The position numbers and the translations under genes were made by a program. DNA of 64,000 bases, from the NCBI GenBank assembly GCA_020632655.1, contig JACKFD010000017.1, positions 62,001 to 126,000 on the forward strand, given 5' to 3'. Of this stretch, positions 52,408 to 61,880 are shown piece after piece; within the stretch, counting starts at the first letter, position 1; the number at the start of each line of letters is the position of its first letter. Under the pieces are notes generated by a model. That model searched no databases. It was not told where the DNA came from and was given only the letters and a program-made list of their open reading frames with translations. This DNA comes from Spirochaetaceae bacterium. GTDB lineage: Bacteria > Myxococcota_A > UBA9160 > UBA4427.

Positions 52408-53172
52408 ATGGATTTCCAGACGCCGGATCATCGCTTGCTGCTCGAGGGCGACCTCGCCTCCACCCCGGATCTCGTCCCGCTCGCCCCCGCCGGCCGGCGG
52501 CCCGGGCCGGGCACCCCGGGCGGGGCCCCGCGACGGCGCCCGCGCGCGGGTCGCCGAGCCCGAAGTGAGGAGCGCGGGCGCATCGCCGGCGCCGGTCGCG
52601 GACGGGCGCGCAGCCTGGACGAGGTCCCGCTGCTGGGCCGGCTTCGGCGCGGGGATGCATCCGCGTTCGCCGCGCTCGTCACGACCCACGAAGACCGGAT
52701 GCTCGCCGTGGCGCGTCGCTTCTTCGTCGAGGAGGAGGACGCGCGCGACGCGGTGCAGGACGCCTTCCTCGCCGCCCATCGCGCGATCGGTCGCTTCGAG
52801 GGCCAGGCGCAGCTCTCCACCTGGCTCCATCGCATCGTCGTGAACGCGTGTCTGATGAAGCTCCGCACGCGCCGGCGGCGACCGGAGCAGCCGCTCGTCG
52901 AGGCGCCGTCCTGGTCGCTGATCGCCGATGAAGAGGATCGTGCGGACCTGCGCCTCGAGCGGCGACAGACGCGCGCGCGACTGCGGGACGCGATCGATGG
53001 TCTGGCCGAGCCGCATCGCCGGGTGCTCGAGCTGCGCGATCTCGAGGGACGCGACACCCGCGAGACGGCGCGTCTGCTCGGCGTGACGCCGGGTGCCGTC
53101 AAGACGCGACTGCATCGGGCCCGGGCGGCGCTGCGCGATCGGATCGAGGGGGTCGCCTGCGCAGCGTGCTAG
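52408..53172 (+). CDS. ECF-type RNA polymerase sigma factor
   Basis: 254 aa. Residues ~1-72 are an unusual Pro/Arg-rich extension. Sigma-70 region 2 follows (FAALVTTHEDRMLAVARRFFVEEEDARDAVQDAFLAAHRAIGRFEG, STWLHRIVVNACLMKLR). Region 4 is DAIDGLAEPHRRVLELRDLEGRDTRETARLLGVTPGAVKTRLHRARAALRDR. ATG 52408 has AGAGAGGGA upstream. No anti-sigma gene is adjacent, so it is an orphan. The last codons (encoding RIEGVACAAC) form the first unit of a 38-bp tandem array. Confidence 0.9.
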   Translation: MDFQTPDHRLLLEGDLASTPDLVPLAPAGRRPGPGTPGGAPRRRPRAGRRARSEERGRIAGAGRGRARSLDEVPLLGRLRRGDASAFAALVTTHEDRMLAVARRFFVEEEDARDAVQDAFLAAHRAIGRFEGQAQLSTWLHRIVVNACLMKLRTRRRRPEQPLVEAPSWSLIADEEDRADLRLERRQTRARLRDAIDGLAEPHRRVLELRDLEGRDTRETARLLGVTPGAVKTRLHRARAALRDRIEGVACAAC

Positions 53173-53286
53173 GCGATCGGATCGAGGGTGTCGCCTGCGC
53201 AGCGTGCTAGGCGATCGGATCGAGGGGGTCGCTTGCGCGGCGTGCCAGGCGATCGGATCGAGGGGGTCGCCTGTGCGGCGTGCCGG
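53135..53286. repeat. 38-bp tandem repeats at the end of the ECF sigma gene
   Basis: Four copies (53135-53172, 53173-53210, 53211-53248, 53249-53286), followed by an 8-bp start of a fifth. Copies 1 and 2 differ by one base; copies 3 and 4 have a few more changes. Copy 1 contains the last ~12 codons and the TAG stop of the sigma gene, so the array looks like an amplification of the gene tail. The unit length is not a multiple of three, so the extra copies do not extend the protein. Confidence 0.9.
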
Positions 53287-53338
53287 GCGATCGGTAGAGC
53301 TGCGGCGGACCCGGCCGTCCGCCCGGTGCGCAGACGAA

Positions 53339-53373
53339 ACGAGGGGCCGCCGATCGTGATCGGGGCCCCTCGT
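53339..53373. terminator. Hairpin terminator between the sigma gene and rpmE
   Basis: ACGAGGGGCC (53339-53348) pairs with GGCCCCTCGT (53364-53373), and an inner stem CCGATC-GT-GATCGG extends it around one bulged G. This strong GC hairpin lies between two convergent genes and 35 bp past the rpmE stop, so it can serve both directions. No T-run follows. Confidence 0.65.
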
Positions 53374-53407
53374 CTCGGAACGGCTTCGCCGCTCGCGCCG
53401 GCTCGGT

Positions 53408-53647
53408 CTACTTCCCGTAGCGCTTGCGGAAGCGGTCGATCTTCCCGTCGGCGTCGAGCTCGCGCATCTTGCCCGTCCAGAAGGGATGGCTGACCGACGA
53501 GATCTCGAGGCGCACGACCGGCACCTCCTCGCCGTCGACCTCGCGCGTCTCCTTCGAGGTCAGCGTCGAGCGGCTCTGCCACTCGTTGCCCGTCGCGGAG
53601 TCGACGAAGATCACCTTGTGATAGTCGGGATGGATCTCGGGCTTCAC
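53408..53647 (-). CDS. rpmE2: 50S ribosomal protein bL31, type B (zinc-free form)
   Basis: 79 aa. GTG 53647 follows TAGGAG. MKPEIHPDYHKVIFVDSATGNEW, then TSKETREVDGEEVPVVRLEISSVSHPFWTGK, RFRKRYGK: a typical type B L31. It has no C-x-x-C zinc motif. Type B proteins replace the zinc form under zinc shortage in many bacteria. It is 11 bp downstream of rpsN on the same strand. A longer frame start overlaps rpsN antisense-like and is not used. Confidence 0.93.
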   Translation of the reverse strand: MKPEIHPDYHKVIFVDSATGNEWQSRSTLTSKETREVDGEEVPVVRLEISSVSHPFWTGKMRELDADGKIDRFRKRYGK

Positions 53648-53658
53648 GGCGACGACTC

Positions 53659-53964
53659 CTACCAGCTCGACTTGCGCACGCCCGGCAGCTGGCCGCGCAG
53701 GGCCAGCTCGCGCAGCGCGATTCGCGAGATGCCGAACTTGTTGTAGAACGCCTTCGAGCGACCCGAGACCGCGCAGCGGTTGTTCTTGCGGGTCGGGCAC
53801 GAGTTGCGCGGGAGCTTGGCGAAGGCCGCCTGCACCTCGAGCTTCTCGGCGACCGAGACGTTGGGGTCCTTGAGCTTCTTGCGCAGCTCGGCGCGGCGCG
53901 CCGCGTACTTGCCGATCAGCTCCCGCCGTCGGTTGTCGCGGTTGATCTGCGATGTCTTCGCCAT
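53659..53964 (-). CDS. rpsN: 30S ribosomal protein uS14 (zinc-free form)
   Basis: 101 aa, the long S14 form without a C-x-x-C zinc site. MAKTSQINRDNRRRELIGKYAARRAELRKKLKD, then RNSCPTRKNNRCAVSGRSKAFYNKFGISRIALRELALRGQLPGVRKSSW. The core RCAVSGRSKAFYNKFGISR matches the zinc-independent group. It forms a unit with type B rpmE2. In several bacteria such pairs are controlled by Zur, but no AT-rich Zur-like box is visible in the 313 bp upstream. Confidence 0.94.
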   Translation of the reverse strand: MAKTSQINRDNRRRELIGKYAARRAELRKKLKDPNVSVAEKLEVQAAFAKLPRNSCPTRKNNRCAVSGRSKAFYNKFGISRIALRELALRGQLPGVRKSSW

Positions 53965-54277
53965 CGAAACCTGTACTCCTTGGGCGACTCGCGTCGTCCC
54001 GGGGTCGTGATCCCTGCGTCGGTCCCTCGTCGCGACGGCCGCGACTCGATCTCCGTCCGTTCCGTCCGTCGCACGAGACGAGCCGACGACCGGACCTGTC
54101 GGACGGTCGGAGACCCGGACTCGATTCGCTGGGACCTTCGGATCGCGTGGCCTGGCCGTCCTCGGGACGCCCGGCACCTCGCGAGGCGCGGAAGAGTACG
54201 GGGCCGATCCGCGGCTGGCAAGCTTCCCGAGGGGTCCCGGGCGTCTCCGGCGGGCGGTCGGGGCCGCCGGGTCGCCC
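53965..54277 (-). promoter_or_regulatory. Upstream region of rpsN-rpmE2
   Basis: 313 bp between rpsN and the diguanylate cyclase gene, both on the minus strand. It presumably contains the rpsN promoter. It is uniformly GC-rich; I found no -35/-10 pair, no Zur-like palindrome and no convincing gene. The in-frame extension of rpsN through it is not conserved. Confidence 0.35.
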
Positions 54278-55531
<1,254 letters not shown>

Positions 55532-55736
55532 GCGCGCCTTGTCGGACGATCGGGGCGCCCACGCGAGGGGCGTCGCACGCGGACGTGCGCGTCGGCGGGT
55601 CGGGATCGGGCGCTCGACGGATGCGCTCTCGGGCGAAGGCCCCGGTCGGCGAGCATCCGGCGCGCGGACTGGAGTATGCTCGCGCGTCCTTCGCGGGGCC
55701 GGCCTTGCCGAGGCCGGACGAGCACGAGAGAGCGAG

Positions 55737-58454
55737 ATGAGTGATTCCCAGTCGAAGGACGCACAGGCCCCGCGTCCGCCCGTGCGGTCGATCGATCCTG
55801 CGACGCTGCCCAAGCATTTCGATGCGCCTGCGATCGAGTCGCGCTGGGACGCGTTCTGGCAGGGCGAGGGCGTCTACCACTACGACCCCGAGCGCCCGCG
55901 CGAGGAGACCTTCGTCGTCGACACGCCGCCGCCCACGGCGTCGGGCTCTCTGCACATCGGCCACGTCTTCTCCTACACGCAGGCCGACGTCGTCGTGCGC
56001 TACAAGCGCATGACGGGCATGAACGTCTTCTACCCGATGGGCTGGGACGACAACGGGCTGCCGACCGAGCGCCGCGTCCAGAACTACTTCCACGTCCGCT
56101 GCGACCCGAACACGCCCTACGAGAAGGGCCTCAAGCTCGAGCAGGCCTCCGCCAAGGACCGCAAGTCGCCCGCGCGTCTCGTCTCGCGTCCGAACTTCAT
56201 CGAGGCCTGCTTCGACCTCATCAAGGAGGACGAAGACGCTTTCAGCGTCCTGTGGCATCGACTCGGCCTCTCCGTCGACTGGCGCCAGGAGTACCAGACG
56301 ATCGACGACCATTGTCGTCGCACGGCCCAGCGCTCCTTCCTCGATCTCTGGCAGAAGGGCCACGTCTATACCTCCGAGGCGCCGACGATGTGGGACGTCG
56401 ACTTCCAATGCGCCGTCGCGCAGGCGGAGGTCGAGGACAAGAACGTTCCCGGCGCCTTCCACAGGATCGAGTTCGCCATCGAGGGCGAGGATGCCTCGTT
56501 CGTGATCGCGACGACGCGGCCGGAGCTGCTGCCCGCCTGCGTCGGCGTGACGGCCCATCCCGACGACGAGCGCTACAAGCCCTTCTTCGGCAAGCGCGCC
56601 ATCACGCCGCTCTTCCACGCTCCGGTCCCGATCTTCCCGTCGGAGATGGCGGATCCCGAGAAGGGCACGGGCATCCTGATGGTGTGTACGTTCGGCGACC
56701 AGACCGACGTGCAGTGGTGGCGCGAAGAGGGCCTCGTGCTGCGTCAGATCGTCGGCCTCGACGGGCGGCTGCGGCCCGTCGACTTCGCGCGCGCGCCCTA
56801 CGAGAGCCTCGACCCCGCGAAGGCGAACGCCGCCTACGCCGAGCTGCAGGGCAAGAACGTCAAGCAGGCGCAGACGCGCATCGTCGAGATGCTGCGGGAG
56901 CCCTCGGGCAGCGCGACCGGTCGCGGTGCGCCCCTCGTCGCGGAGCCCGAGAAGATCGAGCACGCGGTCAAGTTCTTCGAGAAGGGCGACCGGCCCCTCG
57001 AGCTCCTGCCGACGCGCCAATGGTTCTGCCGGTTGATGGACAAGAAGCCCGGGCTGCTCGCGAAGGGCGAGCAGGTGAAGTGGCACCCCCAGCACATGTG
57101 GGCGCGCTACCGGGACTGGACCGAGAACCTGTCCCTCGACTGGTGCCTCTCGCGGCAACGTTATTTCGGCGTGCCGATCCCCGTCTGGTATCCGCTCGAC
57201 GACGCCGGGCAGCCCGACTACGACCGGCCGATCGTGGCCGAGGGCGCGGCCATGCCCGTCGATCCGACGACGGACGTGCCGCCCGGCTACGACGCATCGC
57301 AGCGTGGTGTACCCGGCGGCTTCGTCGGCGACCCCGACATCTTCGACACGTGGTTCACGAGCTCCCTCACGCCGCAGATCAGCTCGCATTGGGGCGAGGA
57401 CGCGGATCGTCACGCGCGGCTCTTCCCCGCCGACGTGCGACCGCAGGGCCACGACATCATCCGCACCTGGGCCTTCTACACGATCGCCAAGGCGATGCTC
57501 CACGAAGACGACGTGCCCTGGCATCACGTGCTGATCTCGGGCTGGATCCTCGATCCCGATCGCAAGAAGATGTCGAAGAGCAAGGGCAACGTGATGACGC
57601 CGCTGCCCCTGATCGAGCAGTACACGGCGGACGCGGCGCGCTACTGGGCGGCTTCCGCGCGACTCGGCGCCGATACGGCCTTCGACGAGAACGTCTGGAA
57701 GATCGGCAAGCGCCTCGTCACGAAGCTCTTCAACGCCGCCAAGTTCGTGCTCGGCCAGACGGGCGAGCAGCATCCGATCACGACGGAGCTCGACCGCGCC
57801 TTCGTCGCGAAGCTCTCGGCGCTCGTCGACCAGGCCACGCGCAGCTTCGACGCCTATCAATACGCCCACGCGCTTCAGGAGACCGAGAGCTTCTTCTGGA
57901 CGCATTTCACGGACACCTACCTCGAGCTCGCGAAGGGCCGCGCACGCGCCTACGCCGACGGGGCGACGGGGGAGGCCGCGGCGGCGAGCGGGTCGGCGGT
58001 CGCGGCGCTGCGCCTGGGGCTCTCCGTGCTCGTGCGCCTCTTCGCGCCCGTGCTGCCCTACATCACGGAAGAGATCTGGAGCTGGAGCTTCGCGGCCGAG
58101 TCGGCCGGCGACGGCTCGGGGGCCGCTTCGAGCGTGCATCGCGCCGCCTGGCCCGGCCCCGCCGACTTCGCCTCGATCGAAGGACCGGCGCATGCTGCGA
58201 GCTTCGACGTCGCGGTCGCCGCACTCGCAGCGATCAACAAGGCGAAGGCCGACGCCGAGGTCTCGATGGGGCGTGAGGTCGCGACGCTCCGACTGGCGGC
58301 GTCGCCGTCGACGGCGGCCGTGCTCGAAGGCGTGCTGCCGGACGTGCTCGCCGCGGCCCGCGTCGCGTCGCACGTGCTCGAGTCGCGTGACGGCCTCGAA
58401 GAGGGCGTCGTCGAGGTCGCCGCGATCGAGTTCGCCGAGCGTCCCTCCGCCTGA
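55737..58454 (+). CDS. valS: Valyl-tRNA synthetase, actinobacterial-like type
   Basis: 905 aa, class Ia synthetase. The HIGH motif is SLHIGH at 71-76, the KMSKS motif at 611-615, and the editing domain (CP1) lies between with ATTRPELLPACVGV. The segment YPMGWDDNGLPTERRVQNYFHVRCDPN is of the kind seen in actinobacterial and rickettsial/archaeal-like ValS rather than the common bacterial type with GTDHAGIATQ. The C-terminal coiled coil is short. ATG 55737 follows GAGAGAGCGAG. It converges with tesB; the stop lies in a 27-bp repeat array. Confidence 0.93.
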   Translation: MSDSQSKDAQAPRPPVRSIDPATLPKHFDAPAIESRWDAFWQGEGVYHYDPERPREETFVVDTPPPTASGSLHIGHVFSYTQADVVVRYKRMTGMNVFYPMGWDDNGLPTERRVQNYFHVRCDPNTPYEKGLKLEQASAKDRKSPARLVSRPNFIEACFDLIKEDEDAFSVLWHRLGLSVDWRQEYQTIDDHCRRTAQRSFLDLWQKGHVYTSEAPTMWDVDFQCAVAQAEVEDKNVPGAFHRIEFAIEGEDASFVIATTRPELLPACVGVTAHPDDERYKPFFGKRAITPLFHAPVPIFPSEMADPEKGTGILMVCTFGDQTDVQWWREEGLVLRQIVGLDGRLRPVDFARAPYESLDPAKANAAYAELQGKNVKQAQTRIVEMLREPSGSATGRGAPLVAEPEKIEHAVKFFEKGDRPLELLPTRQWFCRLMDKKPGLLAKGEQVKWHPQHMWARYRDWTENLSLDWCLSRQRYFGVPIPVWYPLDDAGQPDYDRPIVAEGAAMPVDPTTDVPPGYDASQRGVPGGFVGDPDIFDTWFTSSLTPQISSHWGEDADRHARLFPADVRPQGHDIIRTWAFYTIAKAMLHEDDVPWHHVLISGWILDPDRKKMSKSKGNVMTPLPLIEQYTADAARYWAASARLGADTAFDENVWKIGKRLVTKLFNAAKFVLGQTGEQHPITTELDRAFVAKLSALVDQATRSFDAYQYAHALQETESFFWTHFTDTYLELAKGRARAYADGATGEAAAASGSAVAALRLGLSVLVRLFAPVLPYITEEIWSWSFAAESAGDGSGAASSVHRAAWPGPADFASIEGPAHAASFDVAVAALAAINKAKADAEVSMGREVATLRLAASPSTAAVLEGVLPDVLAAARVASHVLESRDGLEEGVVEVAAIEFAERPSA

Positions 58455-58530
58455 CGCGGGATGCGCACATCGTCGGCCTGACGCGGGATGCGCGTACCCT
58501 CGGCCTAACGCGGGATGCGCGCGCCTTCGG
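58450..58530. repeat. 27-bp tandem repeats joining the ends of valS and tesB
   Basis: Three units (58450-58476, 58477-58503, 58504-58530) with the shared start CCTGACGCGGGATGCGC and end TCGG. Unit 1 holds the valS stop (58452-58454). Unit 3 holds the tesB stop (58505-58507) and the codons for its last residues. The middle bases of each unit vary, so the copies are not very recent. Confidence 0.85.
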
Positions 58531-59422
58531 CCTGCTGCTTCGCTGAGCGAGCCTCGCGGATCAGCGCCTCCTGCGCGACCGACGCGAGCTGCACGCCGTC
58601 GCGCGTGTAGATCGAGCCGAAGACGAGCGCGCGGGCGGCCTGGGAGATCGGGCTGACGGACGCGTAGAGGATCCAGTCGTCGAAACGGATCGGATGGTGC
58701 AGCCAGACGGCGTGGTCGAGGCTCGCACCCATCACGCGATGGCCCGGGATGTGGCCCGAGGCGCGGAAGGCGGTCGAGAGCAGCGTGCGGTCGGTCGCGT
58801 AGACGAGGATCGCCGTTTGCAGGTCCGGATCGTCGGGCATCGTCCCCCGCGGCCGCATCCAGACCATCCGCTCGGGCTCGCGGCTGCGCGCCTCGGAGAA
58901 CTCGCTCGGGTCGAGGGGCCGCACCTCGATCGGGCTCTGGAAGGGCGGCGGCTCGGCCTGGCCGAGGGAGCGCGCGCGAAGCGTCTCCCACTCCTCGAGG
59001 CCGTCCGGCGGCGCCACCTCGGGCATGCCGCGCTGGTGGCTCATGCCCGCCTCGGGCCGGGCGAAGCTCGCGGCCATGTTGAAGATCGCTTCCCCGCCCT
59101 GATGGGCGACGACGCGGCGGGTCGTGAAGGTCCGGCCATCGCGGATGCGATGCACGACGAAGCGGATCGGCACGTCGTAGCGGCCCGGCCTCAGGAAGTA
59201 GGCGTGGATCGAGTGGAGCTGGCTCGCCGGGCGGCCATCGGGGTCCGGGCCACGCTCGATCGTCGCCAGCGCCGTGAGGACCGACTGGGCGGCGACCAGC
59301 CCCCCGAAGAGCCGGCCCTCGCCGGGGCCCGGGTGGGCGAGGAAGAGGTCGCGATCGAGGGGCTCGATGACGAGGCGGCGGCAGAGCGAATCGATCGTCG
59401 ATCCGGCTTCGGGCGGAGACAT
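58505..59422 (-). CDS. tesB: Acyl-CoA thioesterase II
   Basis: 305 aa double-hotdog thioesterase that hydrolyses acyl-CoA. GRLFGGLVAAQSVLTAL, SIHAYFLRPGRYDVPIRFVVHRIRDGRTFTTRRV, GASLDHAVWLHHPIRFDDWILY and TRDGVQLASVAQEALIR match TesB, including the D-H of the active-site Asp (SLDHAVW) and the Gln near SVAQE. The family includes enzymes of fatty-acid and bile-acid-type metabolism. It is divergent from the tetR-type gene, which may regulate it. Its end is a 27-bp repeat unit. Confidence 0.94.
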   Translation of the reverse strand: MSPPEAGSTIDSLCRRLVIEPLDRDLFLAHPGPGEGRLFGGLVAAQSVLTALATIERGPDPDGRPASQLHSIHAYFLRPGRYDVPIRFVVHRIRDGRTFTTRRVVAHQGGEAIFNMAASFARPEAGMSHQRGMPEVAPPDGLEEWETLRARSLGQAEPPPFQSPIEVRPLDPSEFSEARSREPERMVWMRPRGTMPDDPDLQTAILVYATDRTLLSTAFRASGHIPGHRVMGASLDHAVWLHHPIRFDDWILYASVSPISQAARALVFGSIYTRDGVQLASVAQEALIREARSAKQQAEGARIPR

Positions 59423-59649
59423 GGCGTCGGGAGGCTCCTGGTCGGTCCGCTCGCCGGGAGCCGGGCGGGACGACGGGCTGGGCGGCGATGGGGGGGCGCG
59501 GCCGGGCCGATTCGCGGCGCGACCGTAGCAGGCCGAGGTGGCGGTCGCGTCGCTCGAGGCGATCGAAGATCGGGGTGTGGGTCAGGAAGAGATGGAGTTA
59601 CTCTGCGGCGCGGATTCGATGTCCGAATTGATGCAGACAAACTCTCTTT
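59423..59649. promoter_or_regulatory. Divergent tesB-tetR intergenic region with an inverted repeat
   Basis: 227 bp between divergent starts. The perfect inverted repeat ATTCG-ATGTC-CGAAT (59614-59628) sits 22 bp before the tetR ATG; its arm length and distance are typical of a TetR operator, though it could be chance. No clear -35/-10 was recognised. No gene is visible. Confidence 0.5.
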
Positions 59650-60444
59650 ATGGACACCGCTGCCATGGAAGTCCTGGATGAGCGACGACTCGAGCGACCG
59701 GGCAAGCGGGCGCGGACGCGAGCGCGCATCCTCGAGAACGCGATCGCATTGTTTCGCGCGAACGGCGTGCGGCGCGCGAAGATGAGCGAGATCGCGCGTG
59801 CGAGCGGGGTCTCGCCGGCGACGCTCTTCAAGCATTTCCCGACGAAGGCGGCGCTGGCCGAAGGGTGGGTCCGGGGGGAGGTCGAGGCGCTGCTCGAGTC
59901 CCTCGATCTCCTGGCGGGCGAGCGCAGCCTCAGGCCGCTGCTGCGGCGCGGCGCCCGTCGGCTCGCCGAGCGCATCCGCTCGGATCCCGAGTCGCGGCTC
60001 GAGGCCTGGCGCGAGGCAGGTCGGGCGACGACGGGGATCGCCGACCGTGGGCGTCGCGATCCGCTCGTTGCGCGTCTGGCGCGGGAGCAGGAAAGCGAAC
60101 GTGTTCGCACGGATCTCTCGCCCGAGGCGCTCGCACGCCTCGTGCGCGACGCGATCGAGGGCGGGCTGATCGAGGGGCTCGAGGAGCTCGTGGCGCGCCG
60201 TGCGGGCGAGGACGCGCCGGGCGACGCGAGCCTTGCGGAGAACGATGCCGGCGTCGGGCTGCTCGAGCGCGCGGTGCGGGTGCGACTCGACCTCGTCCTC
60301 GACGGCGCGCGCAAGCGGAACGAGCGGGTCGAGGCGCCGCGACCGCCGAGCCCGGCTGGCGGGCCGATGGCCGCAGGTCCGACCTCGGGCGGAGCTCCCG
60401 TCGCCCGGGCCCGACGGGACTATGCGCCGCCCGGGCCGAGGTAG
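59650..60444 (+). CDS. TetR-family transcriptional regulator
   Basis: 264 aa. Residues ~20-70 are the TetR HTH (RARILENAIALFRANGVRRAKMSEIARASGVSPATLFKHFPTKAALAEGW). The ligand-binding half is Arg/Leu/Glu-rich helices. The last ~40 residues are a Pro/Ala-rich tail. ATG 59650 lacks a ribosome-binding site; ATG 59665 is possible. Its divergent neighbour is tesB, so it may sense an acyl-CoA or other lipid-like ligand. The last 25 bp overlap the end of the convergent DUF2914 gene (60420-60444). Confidence 0.85.
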   Translation: MDTAAMEVLDERRLERPGKRARTRARILENAIALFRANGVRRAKMSEIARASGVSPATLFKHFPTKAALAEGWVRGEVEALLESLDLLAGERSLRPLLRRGARRLAERIRSDPESRLEAWREAGRATTGIADRGRRDPLVARLAREQESERVRTDLSPEALARLVRDAIEGGLIEGLEELVARRAGEDAPGDASLAENDAGVGLLERAVRVRLDLVLDGARKRNERVEAPRPPSPAGGPMAAGPTSGGAPVARARRDYAPPGPR

Positions 60445-61004
60445 CGGAAGGTCTCCGCGGCCAGGACCTCCCCCTGCTCGTCGACGACCTCGACCGTCCA
60501 GTCCCCGTGCTGATCCGCGCGCAGCTGCTTGCTCGACCAGACCCGCCAGCGGGGCCCGTCGACCTCGAAGGGCACCTCCGAGAGGATCTCACCCGCGTAG
60601 GACCAGCGGTGGACGATGCGCTCGCCGGTCCGATCGCGCAGCTCCGTGAAGAAGTAGATCAACTCTATTTCCGTTCGGACGAAGCTGACCTGATCGATCG
60701 GCTCGCGGTCCCGGATGCCGGTCGTGAACTGCCCGATCACGTTTGGCAGGTCCTCTTCGACGGGCGCCTCGTCTGCGGACCCCGTCCGGATCGGTCCGAC
60801 CGACTGGGCTGCGGCCACGGGAATCGACGGGCATCCGAGCCAGGCGGCCAGGCCGGTGACGGCCAGGGCGCGGCGCAGGGTCCGGTGGGCGGTCCAGAGA
60901 CGCCGGGCGCGGGGGGCGGGATCGCTGCCGGGCGACCCGGACTCCGGCTCGGACGGCACGACGCCAGGGCGGGTCATCGAGTCGACGGGCTCGGGATCGT
61001 TCAT
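60420..61004 (-). CDS. DUF2914-domain protein
   Basis: 194 aa. A ~40-residue Pro/Ser-rich lead is followed by a hydrophobic segment (LRRALAVTGLAAWLGCPSIPVAAAQS) that may be an uncleaved or cleaved export signal. Residues ~90-190 form the DUF2914 domain: TTGIRDREPIDQ, TEIELIYFFTELRDRTG, IVHRWSYAGEILSEVPFEVDGPRWRVWSSK, DQHGDWTVEVVDEQGEVLA. The family is found fused to or near envelope proteins, and its role is unknown. ATG 61004 has GGGAG upstream at about 10 nt. It is convergent with tetR. Confidence 0.82.
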   Translation of the reverse strand: MNDPEPVDSMTRPGVVPSEPESGSPGSDPAPRARRLWTAHRTLRRALAVTGLAAWLGCPSIPVAAAQSVGPIRTGSADEAPVEEDLPNVIGQFTTGIRDREPIDQVSFVRTEIELIYFFTELRDRTGERIVHRWSYAGEILSEVPFEVDGPRWRVWSSKQLRADQHGDWTVEVVDEQGEVLAAETFRYLGPGGA

Positions 61005-61130
61005 CGCACGACGCTCCCGCGGCGGGCCGGAGGGAGGCGAGCGGCCCGCACGCCAGACCGTAGCGACCCGACGTGGCCACAGCCGCCGCCCCTGCCCCGG
61101 CCGTCGCCGGCCCGCTGCTAGCGTGCGGCC

Positions 61131-61766
61131 GTGGAGCTCATCCTGATCCGACACGCCGAGCCCGCCGAGCCCGCCGAGCCCGGCGCGATCGGGCGGTCGC
61201 CGGAAGACGAGCACGATCCGCCCCTCGGCGCACGCGGGCGCGCGCAGGCCGAGGCCGTCGCCGCGCGCCTCCTCGCCTGGCCGATCCATCGGATCCTCTC
61301 GAGCCCCGCCCGTCGCGCCCGCGAGACCGCGGCCCCCCTCGCTGCGCAGCTCGGCCTCGAGCCCGTGCTCGAGCCCCGGCTCCGCGACGTGGGCGGCACG
61401 ACGCCCGCCTACCGATCGATCGAACGCGATCGCCGCGAGGATCCCGCGCGCTACCGCGCCCGACTCGCGGCCTACCGACGCGAAGACGGCCTCGCCGCGA
61501 TCGCCGGGCGCGTGAACGCCGCTCTCGACGAGTGGATCGCGCGCCATCCCGGCGAGCGCGTCGTCGCCTTCTGCCACGGCTCCGTCGTCAACGTCTTCGC
61601 CGCGAGCGTGCTCGGCCTCGCCGACGCCGCCTTCCTCGAGGCCGCCTCGGCCAGCGTCCATCGTTTCCGAATCGCCCGCAGCGGACTGCGCAGCGTCGTC
61701 TGCCTCAACGAGACCGCTCACCTCGGCCCGCTCGAGACTCCGCTCGCCGCCGCCGCCCTGCGGTGA
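61131..61766 (+). CDS. Histidine phosphatase (phosphoglycerate-mutase-like) protein
   Basis: 211 aa from GTG 61131. The RHG-like motif is IRHAEP at residues 6-11 with the catalytic His, the second His is in VAFCHGSVVN, and Arg residues in SSPARRARETA complete the active site. Overall it is a broad-specificity histidine phosphatase of the GpmB/CobC/SixA type; the substrate is not predictable. No obvious ribosome-binding site is present. It is followed after 114 bp by the two-cNMP-domain gene on the same strand. Confidence 0.88.
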   Translation: MELILIRHAEPAEPAEPGAIGRSPEDEHDPPLGARGRAQAEAVAARLLAWPIHRILSSPARRARETAAPLAAQLGLEPVLEPRLRDVGGTTPAYRSIERDRREDPARYRARLAAYRREDGLAAIAGRVNAALDEWIARHPGERVVAFCHGSVVNVFAASVLGLADAAFLEAASASVHRFRIARSGLRSVVCLNETAHLGPLETPLAAAALR

Positions 61767-61880
61767 TCCTCGTCACGCCCCGGCGGCCGTGGCCGGCCGA
61801 TCCGGCTCGCACCCCCCTGCGTTCCGGGCGCATCGCCGCGTCGGACCCACGTCTTCGAGGGGTCGCGTCGCGAGGTCCCC

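Noticed and set aside
53965..54277. Zur-binding site upstream of zinc-free rpsN-rpmE2
   Set aside because: The region is uniformly GC-rich and lacks the AT-rich palindrome expected for Zur.
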